Shown: positions 1 to 6,601 of the stretch, one piece after another
Layout of the letters: the number at the start of each line of letters is the position of its first letter
Numbering within the stretch: position 1 is the stretch's first letter
Source of the DNA: Candidatus Poribacteria bacterium
GTDB taxonomy: Bacteria > Poribacteria > WGA-4E > WGA-3G
DNA: 6,721 nt
NCBI GenBank assembly: GCA_009845505.1
Contig: VXZL01000287.1
Coordinates: forward strand, 1-6,721
Direction of reading: 5' to 3'
Notes under the pieces: model-generated
Databases searched by the model: none
Seen by the model: only the letters and a program-made list of their open reading frames with translations
What the model was told of the DNA's origin: nothing
Program-made: the position numbers and the translations under genes

Positions 1-69
1 AGTAATTACAGAATCTACTATAAAAAGAAAGGAAGCAGCATTGTCCAACAGAGACGGCTGCTGCAATGA
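1..69 (+). CDS. possible C-terminal end of an upstream gene (partial)
   Basis: This frame is open from the window edge to a TGA at 67-69 and encodes about 22 residues (ending IVQQRRLLQ), basic and tyrosine-rich near the edge. The stop lies directly against the AAGGA ribosome-binding site of the next gene, as is common inside operons. A second frame is also open from base 2 to a TGA at 80-82, which would overlap the next ATG as ATGA, so the real frame is undecided. The third frame is closed at once. It is equally possible that this stretch is a non-coding leader. No function can be assigned. Confidence 0.3.
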   Translation, partial: SNYRIYYKKKGSSIVQQRRLLQ

Positions 70-73
70 AGGA
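69..73 (+). promoter_or_regulatory. ribosome-binding site of the first M16 gene
   Basis: AAGGA lies 5 nt before the ATG at 79 and supports that start. The start is also supported by the signal peptide that begins there. Confidence 0.7.
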
Positions 74-78
74 AATCA

Positions 79-1596
79 ATGAAACAGATACGTTGTTTGC
101 TGATCCTATTTTTCGTTGCCTTACACGGAATAGTATCAGCGCAAGACCTTTCAGATCGGGTGATAGAGCACACGCTCCCGAACGGTCTGAAGTTGTTAAT
201 GATTGAACGCCACACCTCCCCTACTATCGCGCCATACATCCTCTTCAAAGCAGGTTCCGTTGATGAATCAGACGATACACGCGGCATCGCACACATGCTG
301 GAACACATGTTGTTCAAAGGCACTAAAACAATCGGCACAAAAGATTATGAAAAAGAGAAGGAAGTCCTTGCCGAAATTGATCGGATAGGCGATGCACTTG
401 ACATGGAACGGGCGAAAGGCTCCAGGGCAGATGAGGCTAAGCTTGCGGAATTAGAAGCAGCACTTAAAACGCAACAGGAACTCGCAAAGGAGTGGATTGT
501 CACAGGAGAGTATACCGAAATCTATACGCAGCACGGTAGCACAGGCTTCAACGCCGGCACCTCTGTTGACTACACCATTTATACGGTCGAATTGCCATCT
601 AACAAATTAGAGTTATGGGCAACGCTTGAGTCGGATCGGATCAAGAATGCTGTCCTACGTGAATTTTATGTCGAGCGTGAGGCGGTCAAAGAGGAACGTC
701 GGATGCGTGTTGATACGCAAGCAGGCGGTAAACTCTACGAGCAATTTATCGCAACGGCGTTTACTGCCCATCCGTACGGTATGCCGATTATCGGTTGGCC
801 CTCGGATATCGCGATGCTAAATCGTCGCAAGGCTGCGGAATTTTTCCGCATCCATTACGCACCGAACAACTCCGTTATCGCCATTGTTGGAAGCATTAAT
901 CCCACTGAAACCATCGCGCTCATTGAGAAATACTTCGGTGATATACCGTCCCAACCCCTCCCACCTGAGGTCACGACTGATGAACCGTCTCAAGAAGGGG
1001 AACGCCGGATTGAAGTCGAATTTGACGCAGAACCCCAACTCATGATTGGGTACCATAAACCGACAATTCCGCATTTTGACGATTATGTGTTTGATATGAT
1101 TAGTGCTATTCTTTCCGATGGACGCACCTCTCGGTTCTATAAAAACATCGTTGAGGAAGGGATAGCTGTCTCTGCTAATTCGGTAAACGGATATCCCGGT
1201 GGACGCTACGATAATCTTTTTGTTGTGAATGCGACACCACGCTCACCCCACACAACCGCCGACGTTGAAGAAGCAATCTATGCTGAACTCGAAAGGCTCA
1301 AAACCGAACCTGTTGCGGAAAAGGAATTTAAACGTATCCTCAAACAGGTTGAGGCGGGTTTCATCCGAGGGCTGAGTTCAAACGCTGGAATGGCAAGGCA
1401 ATTAACCTTCTATGAAGGGATCGCAGGCGATTGGCGTTATATCCTTGATTGGCGGGAAACGATGTATAGGATCACGCCGGAAGACATCATGAAAGTCGCA
1501 AACACCTATTTTACAAAAAGCAACCGCACCGTCGCTACGCTTGTTAAAAAAGGGGTCGTAGCACCTACAGGTAACGACGCGGAGGGGAACGAGTAA
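79..1596 (+). CDS. M16 family zinc metallopeptidase, catalytic subunit, exported
   Basis: 505 residues, in the M16B (processing-peptidase-like) group. Residues 1-21 form a signal peptide (MKQIR, hydrophobic core, VSA before Q22), so the enzyme should act in the periplasm. The inverted zinc motif HxxEH is H72-M-L-E75-H76 in a GIAHMLEHMLFKGT context. By alignment in my head the third zinc ligand is E206 in the EREAVKEERR segment (E205 is the alternative). About 130 residues separate H76 from it, rather than the usual 76 or so. A charged helical insert at about 87-145 accounts for the excess; similar inserts occur in other bacterial M16 proteins. The C-terminal half carries R352 (GRTSRFY), but the usual downstream Tyr is V364, so the substrate-binding Arg/Tyr pair is incomplete. 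The gene overlaps the next M16 gene and probably encodes one half of a heterodimer. The substrate is unknown. The family call is firm; the partner and location are inferred. Confidence 0.93.
   Translation: MKQIRCLLILFFVALHGIVSAQDLSDRVIEHTLPNGLKLLMIERHTSPTIAPYILFKAGSVDESDDTRGIAHMLEHMLFKGTKTIGTKDYEKEKEVLAEIDRIGDALDMERAKGSRADEAKLAELEAALKTQQELAKEWIVTGEYTEIYTQHGSTGFNAGTSVDYTIYTVELPSNKLELWATLESDRIKNAVLREFYVEREAVKEERRMRVDTQAGGKLYEQFIATAFTAHPYGMPIIGWPSDIAMLNRRKAAEFFRIHYAPNNSVIAIVGSINPTETIALIEKYFGDIPSQPLPPEVTTDEPSQEGERRIEVEFDAEPQLMIGYHKPTIPHFDDYVFDMISAILSDGRTSRFYKNIVEEGIAVSANSVNGYPGGRYDNLFVVNATPRSPHTTADVEEAIYAELERLKTEPVAEKEFKRILKQVEAGFIRGLSSNAGMARQLTFYEGIAGDWRYILDWRETMYRITPEDIMKVANTYFTKSNRTVATLVKKGVVAPTGNDAEGNE
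1581..1587 (+). promoter_or_regulatory. ribosome-binding site of the second M16 gene
   Basis: GGAGGGG lies within the last codons of the upstream gene, 8 nt before the ATG at 1596. It fixes the start at the TAATG overlap and indicates coupled translation of the two subunits. Confidence 0.8.
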
Positions 1597-3746
1597 TGAA
1601 AAAATGGACTTCTACAGGGACTCTCATCGTCACACTGATCGCTTGTCTTGTTGTGTGGGGAGTTCCCTCTACATTCGCAAGACCACACGAAGAACTTACC
1701 TATGAAGCGATTGAATTTAAACCACCCGTTCCAGAGAAACGAACGCTCTCTAACGGAATGAAACTCTATCTTATCGAGGATCACGAGTTACCGCTTTTCA
1801 ACATTAACGGTTTAATCAAAACCGGCGACATTTACGATCCACAGGATAAAGTGGGGTTGTCTTCCATATTTGCCAGCGTCATGCGGACGGGTGGGACAGT
1901 GTCGCGTGAACCGGACGCACTGAACGAGGAATTGGAATCTATGGCGGCTTCTGTGGAAGTCGGCATGTCCCGTGAATACGGCACAGTTAACCTCTCAACA
2001 CTCGCCGAAGACATCGAAAAAGGGTTGGAAATCTTTGCCGATGTACTTAGGAATCCGGCGTTTCGTGAAGATAAATTGGAACTCCGTAAGCAACAATCGA
2101 TCGAACGCATCCGGCGACGCAACGATAACCCTATCCAACTCGCATGGCGGAACTTCTCTGCTCTGTTATACGGAACGGATCACCCCTTCGGTTGGTATAC
2201 TGAAATGGAAGGCATAGAGAGTATTACTGTTGGCGACCTCAAAGCCTTTCACGCAAAGTATTACCATCCTGATAACATGATGCTCGCAATTACAGGCGAT
2301 TTTGATACAGAAACCTTAATCGCGCAACTGGAAAAAGTTTTTGAGGGATGGGAAGGTGCGAAGATTGCGTTTCCGGATGTTCCAACCGTGGATGGTACAC
2401 CGAAACCCTCCGTTAATTACATCTTCAAGGACTTTCCGCAAACGACGATGTTAATCGGGCATTTCGGTATCAAACGTACTCCCGATTTTCCTGACTTCTT
2501 CGCACTCCGGGTCATGAATGAGATTCTCGGAGAAGGTGGGTTCACCTCACGTCTGATGACGGAAGTACGCGAGAAACATGGACTCGCCTATATGGTCGGC
2601 AGCCTGATGCAGACAACTTACTACACGAATCCAGGGGAATGGTTCGCTTATTCACAGACCCGTACCGAGAAAACCGCAGAGGCAATTTCACTCATCATTG
2701 ATGTCGTTAAGGGACTCCGAGATGTCCCTGTGCCGGAAGCGGAACTGCAGCGCACCAAAGATTCACTCGTCAATTCGTTTGTTTTTGGCTTTGAAAGCAG
2801 CTCACAAATCGCCTTTCAGCAGATGATGCTTGACTATCGCGGTTACGCACCCGGCTTCCTTGAAACCTATACCGACAATATCGCTAAGGTCACAGCCGAA
2901 GATGTACAATCTGTCGCGCAAAAATATCTCCATCCCGACTCACTCACAATTGTCACTGTCGGAAATAAAGAGAACTTTGATCGACCCCTTGAAGAATTCG
3001 GAGCGGTTAACGAGATTGAAATAGAGCGACCCGCACCGCCACCACCTCCCGAACCGATGCCCGAAGCGAGTGAAACAGACGTGGCGAAAGCCAAAGAAGT
3101 CCTTGCTGCTGCTGTTGAAGCACACGGAGGGCTTGAGAAGTTGCAAGCCGTGAAAAACATCGTCATAGAGGCGCGTGCGACAGCAAATTCACCGATGGGG
3201 CAAATGCAAGTCGAGGGCAAATCCTACTACGTCTATCCTGACAAATTCAGACAGGATGTAAAACTACCACAAGGTGAAATGGGATATGTCTTTGATGGTG
3301 CCTCTGGGTTTGCCCTGACACCGATGGGGGTTCAACCCTTACCGCCTGATGTGACGAACTCCTTTAAGGATGCAGTCTTCCGGGAAACGATATGGCTCCT
3401 GACGAATCTCTCACAAAATGAAATTTCGGTTCAGTATGCGGGGACGGAGGATGTACACGGCACATCCGCACATGTTCTGCTTGTTCCGCAGCCCTCTGGT
3501 GAAACCTTACGGCTTTTTGTGAGCGAGGAGACGCATTATGTCGTAAAATTCGCTTATCGCGAGATGGCGCAAGGCGTTACCGCGAACAGGGAATCGCTCA
3601 TGGATGATTATCGCGATGTTGACGGCGTTAAGGTCGCTTATCATGTTGTTCAGAACGTAGACGGTGAACTTTTCTCTGAAAGTCGGGTAACAGGTGTTAC
3701 GCTAAACGCTGAGCTTGACGATGCCCTATTCATGGAGCCAGAGTGA
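1596..3746 (+). CDS. M16 family non-catalytic subunit fused to a C-terminal LolA/LppX-like domain, exported
   Basis: 716 residues. A signal peptide spans residues 1-28 (cleavage likely after STFA, before R29). Residues about 40-465 are an M16 fold. Where the partner has HxxEH, this protein reads S90-I-F-A93-S94 after VGL, so both His and the Glu are lost and it should not bind catalytic zinc. The C-terminal M16 half keeps R319 and Y332 (TSRL...GLAY), the pair that contacts substrate in other M16 proteins and is incomplete in the upstream subunit. A proline-rich linker (about 479-488) leads to an extra domain at about 495-716, starting with a helix and HGGLEKL, then alternating strands that resemble the outer-membrane lipoprotein-sorting (LolA/LppX) fold. 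That resemblance is by eye only. Typical M16B inactive subunits are about 420-480 residues, so the tail is an addition. Its first base is the last base of the catalytic gene, which argues for equimolar synthesis. Confidence 0.9.
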   Translation: MKKWTSTGTLIVTLIACLVVWGVPSTFARPHEELTYEAIEFKPPVPEKRTLSNGMKLYLIEDHELPLFNINGLIKTGDIYDPQDKVGLSSIFASVMRTGGTVSREPDALNEELESMAASVEVGMSREYGTVNLSTLAEDIEKGLEIFADVLRNPAFREDKLELRKQQSIERIRRRNDNPIQLAWRNFSALLYGTDHPFGWYTEMEGIESITVGDLKAFHAKYYHPDNMMLAITGDFDTETLIAQLEKVFEGWEGAKIAFPDVPTVDGTPKPSVNYIFKDFPQTTMLIGHFGIKRTPDFPDFFALRVMNEILGEGGFTSRLMTEVREKHGLAYMVGSLMQTTYYTNPGEWFAYSQTRTEKTAEAISLIIDVVKGLRDVPVPEAELQRTKDSLVNSFVFGFESSSQIAFQQMMLDYRGYAPGFLETYTDNIAKVTAEDVQSVAQKYLHPDSLTIVTVGNKENFDRPLEEFGAVNEIEIERPAPPPPPEPMPEASETDVAKAKEVLAAAVEAHGGLEKLQAVKNIVIEARATANSPMGQMQVEGKSYYVYPDKFRQDVKLPQGEMGYVFDGASGFALTPMGVQPLPPDVTNSFKDAVFRETIWLLTNLSQNEISVQYAGTEDVHGTSAHVLLVPQPSGETLRLFVSEETHYVVKFAYREMAQGVTANRESLMDDYRDVDGVKVAYHVVQNVDGELFSESRVTGVTLNAELDDALFMEPE
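3734..3737 (+). promoter_or_regulatory. ribosome-binding site of the hydrolase gene
   Basis: GGAG within the 3' end of the M16 gene, 5 nt before the GTG start at 3743. It supports the GTGA overlap start. Confidence 0.6.
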
Positions 3747-4522
3747 AAACCTTAGATTTACGTGTCCGTTACTTTCAGGATAGCACACCAGCAGATGAAC
3801 CGTGCCTTGAAACCGCGTTCATCCGGCGTGAATTTGAGATGCCGTTGCCAGTTGATGAGACCGCTTTGGTGCTCGTTGATCTCTGGAATGTGCATTTCAT
3901 CGAGAGTTGGATAGAACGCGCCGCACGGATAACGAAGGAATGCGTTGTGCCAGTCTTAGACGCTGCGCGGCGAGCGGGCTTGACAATCGTGCATGCCCCC
4001 TCGCCGCCGGTGGCGGAGCAGTATCCGCAACTCCAACGGCACAAACCCCCTGAACCGTCTGTGCCTTCAGCGTGGCCCCCCTCAAATTTCCGAAGCCGAG
4101 AGGGGGACTATGCCGTTTACCGCGGTCCCCGGAGTCAACCGCCGGGGATCGGCGTACATTGGGACAAACTCGCAGACCAGTTGTCTGTCTCTCCTGCGAT
4201 TGATGTGAAGCCTGAAGAGTTTGTTATCGCCACCGGACAGCAGTTGCATGAACTGTTAGAAGAGCGGCGTATCTTGCATCTGCTTTTCGCTGGTTTCGCA
4301 ACGAATTGGTGTGTCTTGGGCAGGGATTACGGTATCCGTTCGATGGCACGATATGGCTATAACATCGTGCTACTCCGCGATGCCACAACGGGTGTAGAGT
4401 TTCCCGATACTTACGATAATCTGTTCACAACAGAGATTGCTATTCGGGAGGTGGAGCAACAGTACGGCTTTAGTGCATCAAACGCCGATTTCTTCGCGGC
4501 GGTTGAGGGACTTTCAGCGTAA
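3743..4522 (+). CDS. cysteine hydrolase, isochorismatase-fold superfamily
   Basis: 259 residues beginning with GTG; GTGA overlaps the TGA stop of the M16 gene by 4 bp. The isochorismatase-like fold is recognised from ALVLVDLWN (catalytic D46), TIVHAPS, and the signature GFATNWCV with nucleophile C190, followed by ARYGYNIVLLRDATTG. The third member of the Asp-Lys-Cys triad is probably K156 in DVKPEEF, aligned less certainly. Relatives hydrolyse amides, N-carbamoyl groups, nicotinamide or vinyl ethers, and the substrate cannot be read from sequence. A long loop region (about 90-155, rich in Pro) is larger than in the smallest family members. There is no signal peptide, so it is cytoplasmic although co-translated with two exported subunits. 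The gene is the last of the operon, with a terminator 20 nt downstream. The family is firm; the activity is unknown. Confidence 0.88.
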   Translation: MKTLDLRVRYFQDSTPADEPCLETAFIRREFEMPLPVDETALVLVDLWNVHFIESWIERAARITKECVVPVLDAARRAGLTIVHAPSPPVAEQYPQLQRHKPPEPSVPSAWPPSNFRSREGDYAVYRGPRSQPPGIGVHWDKLADQLSVSPAIDVKPEEFVIATGQQLHELLEERRILHLLFAGFATNWCVLGRDYGIRSMARYGYNIVLLRDATTGVEFPDTYDNLFTTEIAIREVEQQYGFSASNADFFAAVEGLSA

Positions 4523-4541
4523 ATTTTCATTTTTCATTGTT

Positions 4542-4579
4542 AGGCGAGGATGGCTTCGGCTTTGTGCCTCGCCTTTTTT
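4542..4579 (+). terminator. Rho-independent terminator after the hydrolase gene
   Basis: AGGCGAGG (4542-4549) pairs perfectly with CCTCGCCT (4567-4574), and a run of six T follows (4574-4579). The 17-nt loop contains a C-TTCG-G mini-hairpin (4554-4559). It ends only 22 nt before the ATG of the next gene in the same direction, so it could also act as an attenuator for that gene. Confidence 0.85.
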
Positions 4580-4601
4580 CTTACACTTACAAGAGTTCCG
4601 C

Positions 4602-5315
4602 ATGCAAACCAAAAAATCACAAGAATCTCAAAAATTACTGGACTCCATAAGAGAAAAATACAACCAAACCGATGAGCTTGACCGTCGTAAAGAGGAGGCA
4701 GAATACGGCTTGGGAGCGCAGGAACAGGCGTTTGTTGAAAAATTTCCGAAAGGTAGCTGCCTACTGGACATCGGTTGTGCGTCTGGACGGTTATGCCTTG
4801 CCCTTGCGAAACTCGAATACACCGTCACCGGTATCGATGTTGCCGAGAAACAGATAGAACAGGCACAGCGGATTGCTGAAATGGAGAGCATTGACGTAAC
4901 GTTTCTACATTGCGAACCGTCAACACTCCCGTTTCCCGATGCGTCTTTTGCAGCGGCTTTTATGGGGAACGTCTACTGTTATATCCCACATCGTGCAGCA
5001 CGGATTGCGTTTTTAGAAGAAGTCGCACGGATACTCTATCCCAAGGGGCAACTGTTTCTGTCTAATTCGGTCCTTGATGGTCTTGTTGACAGTTACGAGC
5101 CAACGTATGATGAGAATTATAACCAATTTGCTTCAAACTATGAGACGTTAGAAAAAGGTGATAATTTTTGGTTAGAAGAACAACCGATTTACGTGCACTA
5201 TTTCTTTTCAGATGATCTCAAAGCCGAGTTGGAAGAATCACCATTTCGACTACTCAATTCTTCTGTAGAAAATGAGCAAGTTCGGTGTGTGTTGCAGAGG
5301 AATGAATTAGGTTAG
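4602..5315 (+). CDS. class I SAM-dependent methyltransferase
   Basis: 237 residues from the ATG at 4602. The frame stays open upstream to 4437, but that part lies inside the hydrolase gene and across the terminator, and a weak AAGAG site (4591-4595) precedes 4602. After a charged N-terminal helix (1-45), motif I is LLDIGCASG (54-62) and the acidic ribose-binding residue is D79 in VTGIDV. LPFPDASFAAAFMGN (109-123) corresponds to motif II, and a post-motif loop with LYPKGQLFLSN (145-155) is also present. The C-terminal YVHYFFSDDLKAELEESPFRLL (197-218) is the usual end of Methyltransf_11/25-type small-molecule enzymes. The substrate is unknown. The 79-bp gap holds the terminator and I see no clear promoter. 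The stop codon overlaps the converging gene by 4 bp. Family confident, exact role open. Confidence 0.88.
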   Translation: MQTKKSQESQKLLDSIREKYNQTDELDRRKEEAEYGLGAQEQAFVEKFPKGSCLLDIGCASGRLCLALAKLEYTVTGIDVAEKQIEQAQRIAEMESIDVTFLHCEPSTLPFPDASFAAAFMGNVYCYIPHRAARIAFLEEVARILYPKGQLFLSNSVLDGLVDSYEPTYDENYNQFASNYETLEKGDNFWLEEQPIYVHYFFSDDLKAELEESPFRLLNSSVENEQVRCVLQRNELG

Positions 5316-6010
5316 GAAGATAAAACAAAGGTATCCTTGAACTTTCGGAACCATTGAGTAAAAAGCACCACAGCCTCTGGATCCTGACGTTTCGGTGAAA
5401 ACTGATAAGTCCCTTCACTTTTTTCATCGTAAGACAGGGCATAGACCCCTCGTGCCTGTCGTCCGCTCGCGATAACTCCCCAGGCTTTCCCATGGAGGTA
5501 TTCATCTGCTACAAAAGGTTTTTTCATGCCCGGAGCGATAGCAATGAGTCCGCACGTATAGGTCGAGCTGAGTGAAATGATGCCAGCAGAGAACCCGGGA
5601 CTTATGGAAATTACCCCGCAAGATCCCCAGAGACCTATCGAAATGATGCCACAAGATCCCCAGCAACCAATCGAAATTACACCACAAGATCCCCATACAC
5701 CAATGGAAATCACACCACAAGACAAATTTCCAAACGAAATCATTCCTGATGAGATTAATTCGTAACTGATATTAGAGAGGCCTAAGGCATGCCAGACGTT
5801 TAAGAAACCCGTGATGTCGACTTTTGCCTGATCTAAATACCATGCGATCCCATAAGCGATGAACGGCGAGCTAACGACAAGCCATAAAATCATAAGGAAG
5901 GTTTCATATTTCCGAGCGTACCCGTTGAACGTTCTTCGGAAGATTTCTGCATCAAAGGGATAGTTATGAATTTCACCAGTTTTTGTCTGTTTTTCTAAGG
6001 TTTCTTGCAT
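5312..6010 (-). CDS. membrane-anchored protein with 11-residue Gly/Ile/Cys repeats, function unknown
   Basis: 232 residues from the ATG at 6010-6008. A TTG six codons further upstream is possible, but GGAGGG lies 7 nt before this ATG. Residues 1-36 are polar and charged, and 38-59 form one transmembrane helix (FLMILWLVV...AWYL). Residues about 89-162 are tandem repeats of 11 residues with consensus G-(V/I)-I-S-I-G-x-W-G-S-C. Units start at G99, G110, G121, G132, G143 and G154, with a degenerate unit at G89. Cys closes the units at 98, 109, 120, 131 and 153 (Ala at 142). Residues 165-232 are a soluble, more ordinary tail. The regular short period with small and beta-branched residues suggests a beta-solenoid with stacked Cys, but membrane packing is also possible. 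I do not recognise the family. It overlaps the converging methyltransferase stop by 4 bp. Confidence 0.85.
   Translation of the reverse strand: MQETLEKQTKTGEIHNYPFDAEIFRRTFNGYARKYETFLMILWLVVSSPFIAYGIAWYLDQAKVDITGFLNVWHALGLSNISYELISSGMISFGNLSCGVISIGVWGSCGVISIGCWGSCGIISIGLWGSCGVISISPGFSAGIISLSSTYTCGLIAIAPGMKKPFVADEYLHGKAWGVIASGRQARGVYALSYDEKSEGTYQFSPKRQDPEAVVLFTQWFRKFKDTFVLSS
5607..5723. repeat. 33-bp tandem repeats inside the repeat-protein gene
   Basis: Three full 33-bp units (5607-5639, 5640-5672, 5673-5705) and an 18-bp partial one (5706-5723) lie in register. Adjacent units match at 26 of 33 positions by my count. The core ACAAGATCCCCA (CAAGATCCCCA in all three full units) encodes W-G-S-C on the - strand. 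They encode the central 11-residue protein repeats, while the flanking protein repeats have lost DNA similarity. Confidence 0.85.
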
Positions 6011-6017
6011 CTGTATT

Positions 6018-6023
6018 CCCTCC
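6018..6023 (-). promoter_or_regulatory. ribosome-binding site deciding the repeat-protein start
   Basis: GGAGGG on the - strand, 7 nt before the ATG at 6010. It makes that ATG the likely start rather than the TTG at 6028. Confidence 0.85.
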
Positions 6024-6042
6024 GCCAAACGCCAAAAAAGTA

Positions 6043-6074
6043 TGGGTTATACCCCACTTTTAATCAGCACAAAC
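6043..6074 (-). promoter_or_regulatory. possible promoter of the repeat-protein gene with palindromic -10 region
   Basis: On the - strand TATAAC (6046-6051) matches five of six bases of a sigma-70 -10 box and would give a leader of about 30 nt. The region around 6068-6074 offers only a poor -35 (TTTGTG). The -10 sits inside a near-palindrome, TGGG-T-TATA-C-CCCA (6043-6056), which could be an operator. This 86-bp gap between the HNH gene and the repeat gene holds nothing else I can identify. Confidence 0.3.
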
Positions 6075-6096
6075 TATAGCCCAAATTTTGCTGCGT

Positions 6097-6597
6097 TTAT
6101 GTGGTTTCTTGATCGATTTCGGTCAGTATTTCTCGAAGAGATGAGTTTAATTCGACTAACTCTTGTTGTAAATCGGATATCTGTTGACGCAGCATCTTGA
6201 CTTCATTCTGCCTTTTTTGATCTGCATGTTTACGACGACGGTGTTCAATAAGTTGAGGACGATTCAAACGTAAGCGTTGAATGTAAAACGCCCCTTCAGG
6301 AGTTTCTCCAATGAGTTCCGCGTTCTGCTGTTCACGAAGATGCAAAGTTAGGTTGTCTTCAAGTGGATGAAGTAAGCGAAGGTGTGGAATTTGAACTTCG
6401 TGCCAATATGCCCCTTTGTGTTCGTTACATCGGGGACAACAGTAAACGAGATTTTCATCATCGTTTGTGCCGCCGTGGATTGTTGGATGGTAATGGTCTA
6501 CTGTCAGCGTTGCCCCAACGTCCGATTCGTGAACACCACAATATCCGCAACTGTATACATAACGCTGACGAATCCTCTCTTGCTGTGATGCATCCAT
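6097..6597 (-). CDS. HNH endonuclease-like protein with C-terminal coiled coil
   Basis: 166 residues from the ATG at 6597. The frame stays open to a TTG at 6666, but that extension lies inside the preceding gene and lacks a ribosome-binding site. Two Cys pairs, C17-x-x-C20 (SCGYCG) and C54-x-x-C57 (CPRCN), form the structural zinc knuckle. Between and after them are D34-H35 (LTVDHYHP), N49 (DENL) and H60 (NEHKG), the layout of the beta-beta-alpha-metal HNH nuclease core. Residues 70-118 (LHPLEDNL, LRLNRPQLIEHR) match the tail seen in a broad family of small free-standing HNH proteins whose cellular role is unclear. Residues 124-161 add a long amphipathic helix with Leu/Ile at 136, 140, 143, 147, 150, 154, 157 and 161, a regular heptad series likely to dimerise. 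The gene follows the stop of another by 4 nt, so the two are probably co-transcribed. No restriction methylase is seen beside it. Confidence 0.85.
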   Translation of the reverse strand: MDASQQERIRQRYVYSCGYCGVHESDVGATLTVDHYHPTIHGGTNDDENLVYCCPRCNEHKGAYWHEVQIPHLRLLHPLEDNLTLHLREQQNAELIGETPEGAFYIQRLRLNRPQLIEHRRRKHADQKRQNEVKMLRQQISDLQQELVELNSSLREILTEIDQETT

Positions 6598-6601
6598 TCT
6601 G

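Noticed and set aside
34..68. Inverted repeats GCAGC/GCTGC and CATTG/CAATG before the first M16 gene
   Set aside because: Short stems with a 17-nt loop, no T-run, and compatible with coding sequence. Chance is sufficient.
2867..3220. Open - frame opposite the second M16 gene with a Gly-rich stretch
   Set aside because: It is the complement of the proline-rich linker and flanking codons, a shadow of a well-supported gene.
4004..4016. CCGCC-GGT-GGCGG hairpin
   Set aside because: It lies in the middle of the hydrolase gene, has a 5-bp stem and no T-run. It is a local GC-rich coding segment.
4437..4601. N-terminal extension of the methyltransferase frame
   Set aside because: It lies inside the hydrolase gene and crosses the terminator hairpin. 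Methyltransferase homology begins after 4602.
5577..5765. Open + frame opposite the repeat gene, encoding a Pro/Gln/Asp-rich repeat (ITPQDPQ type)
   Set aside because: It is the mirror of the 33-bp repeats of the - strand gene. It has no ribosome-binding site, and the - strand product has a sensible membrane helix and start.
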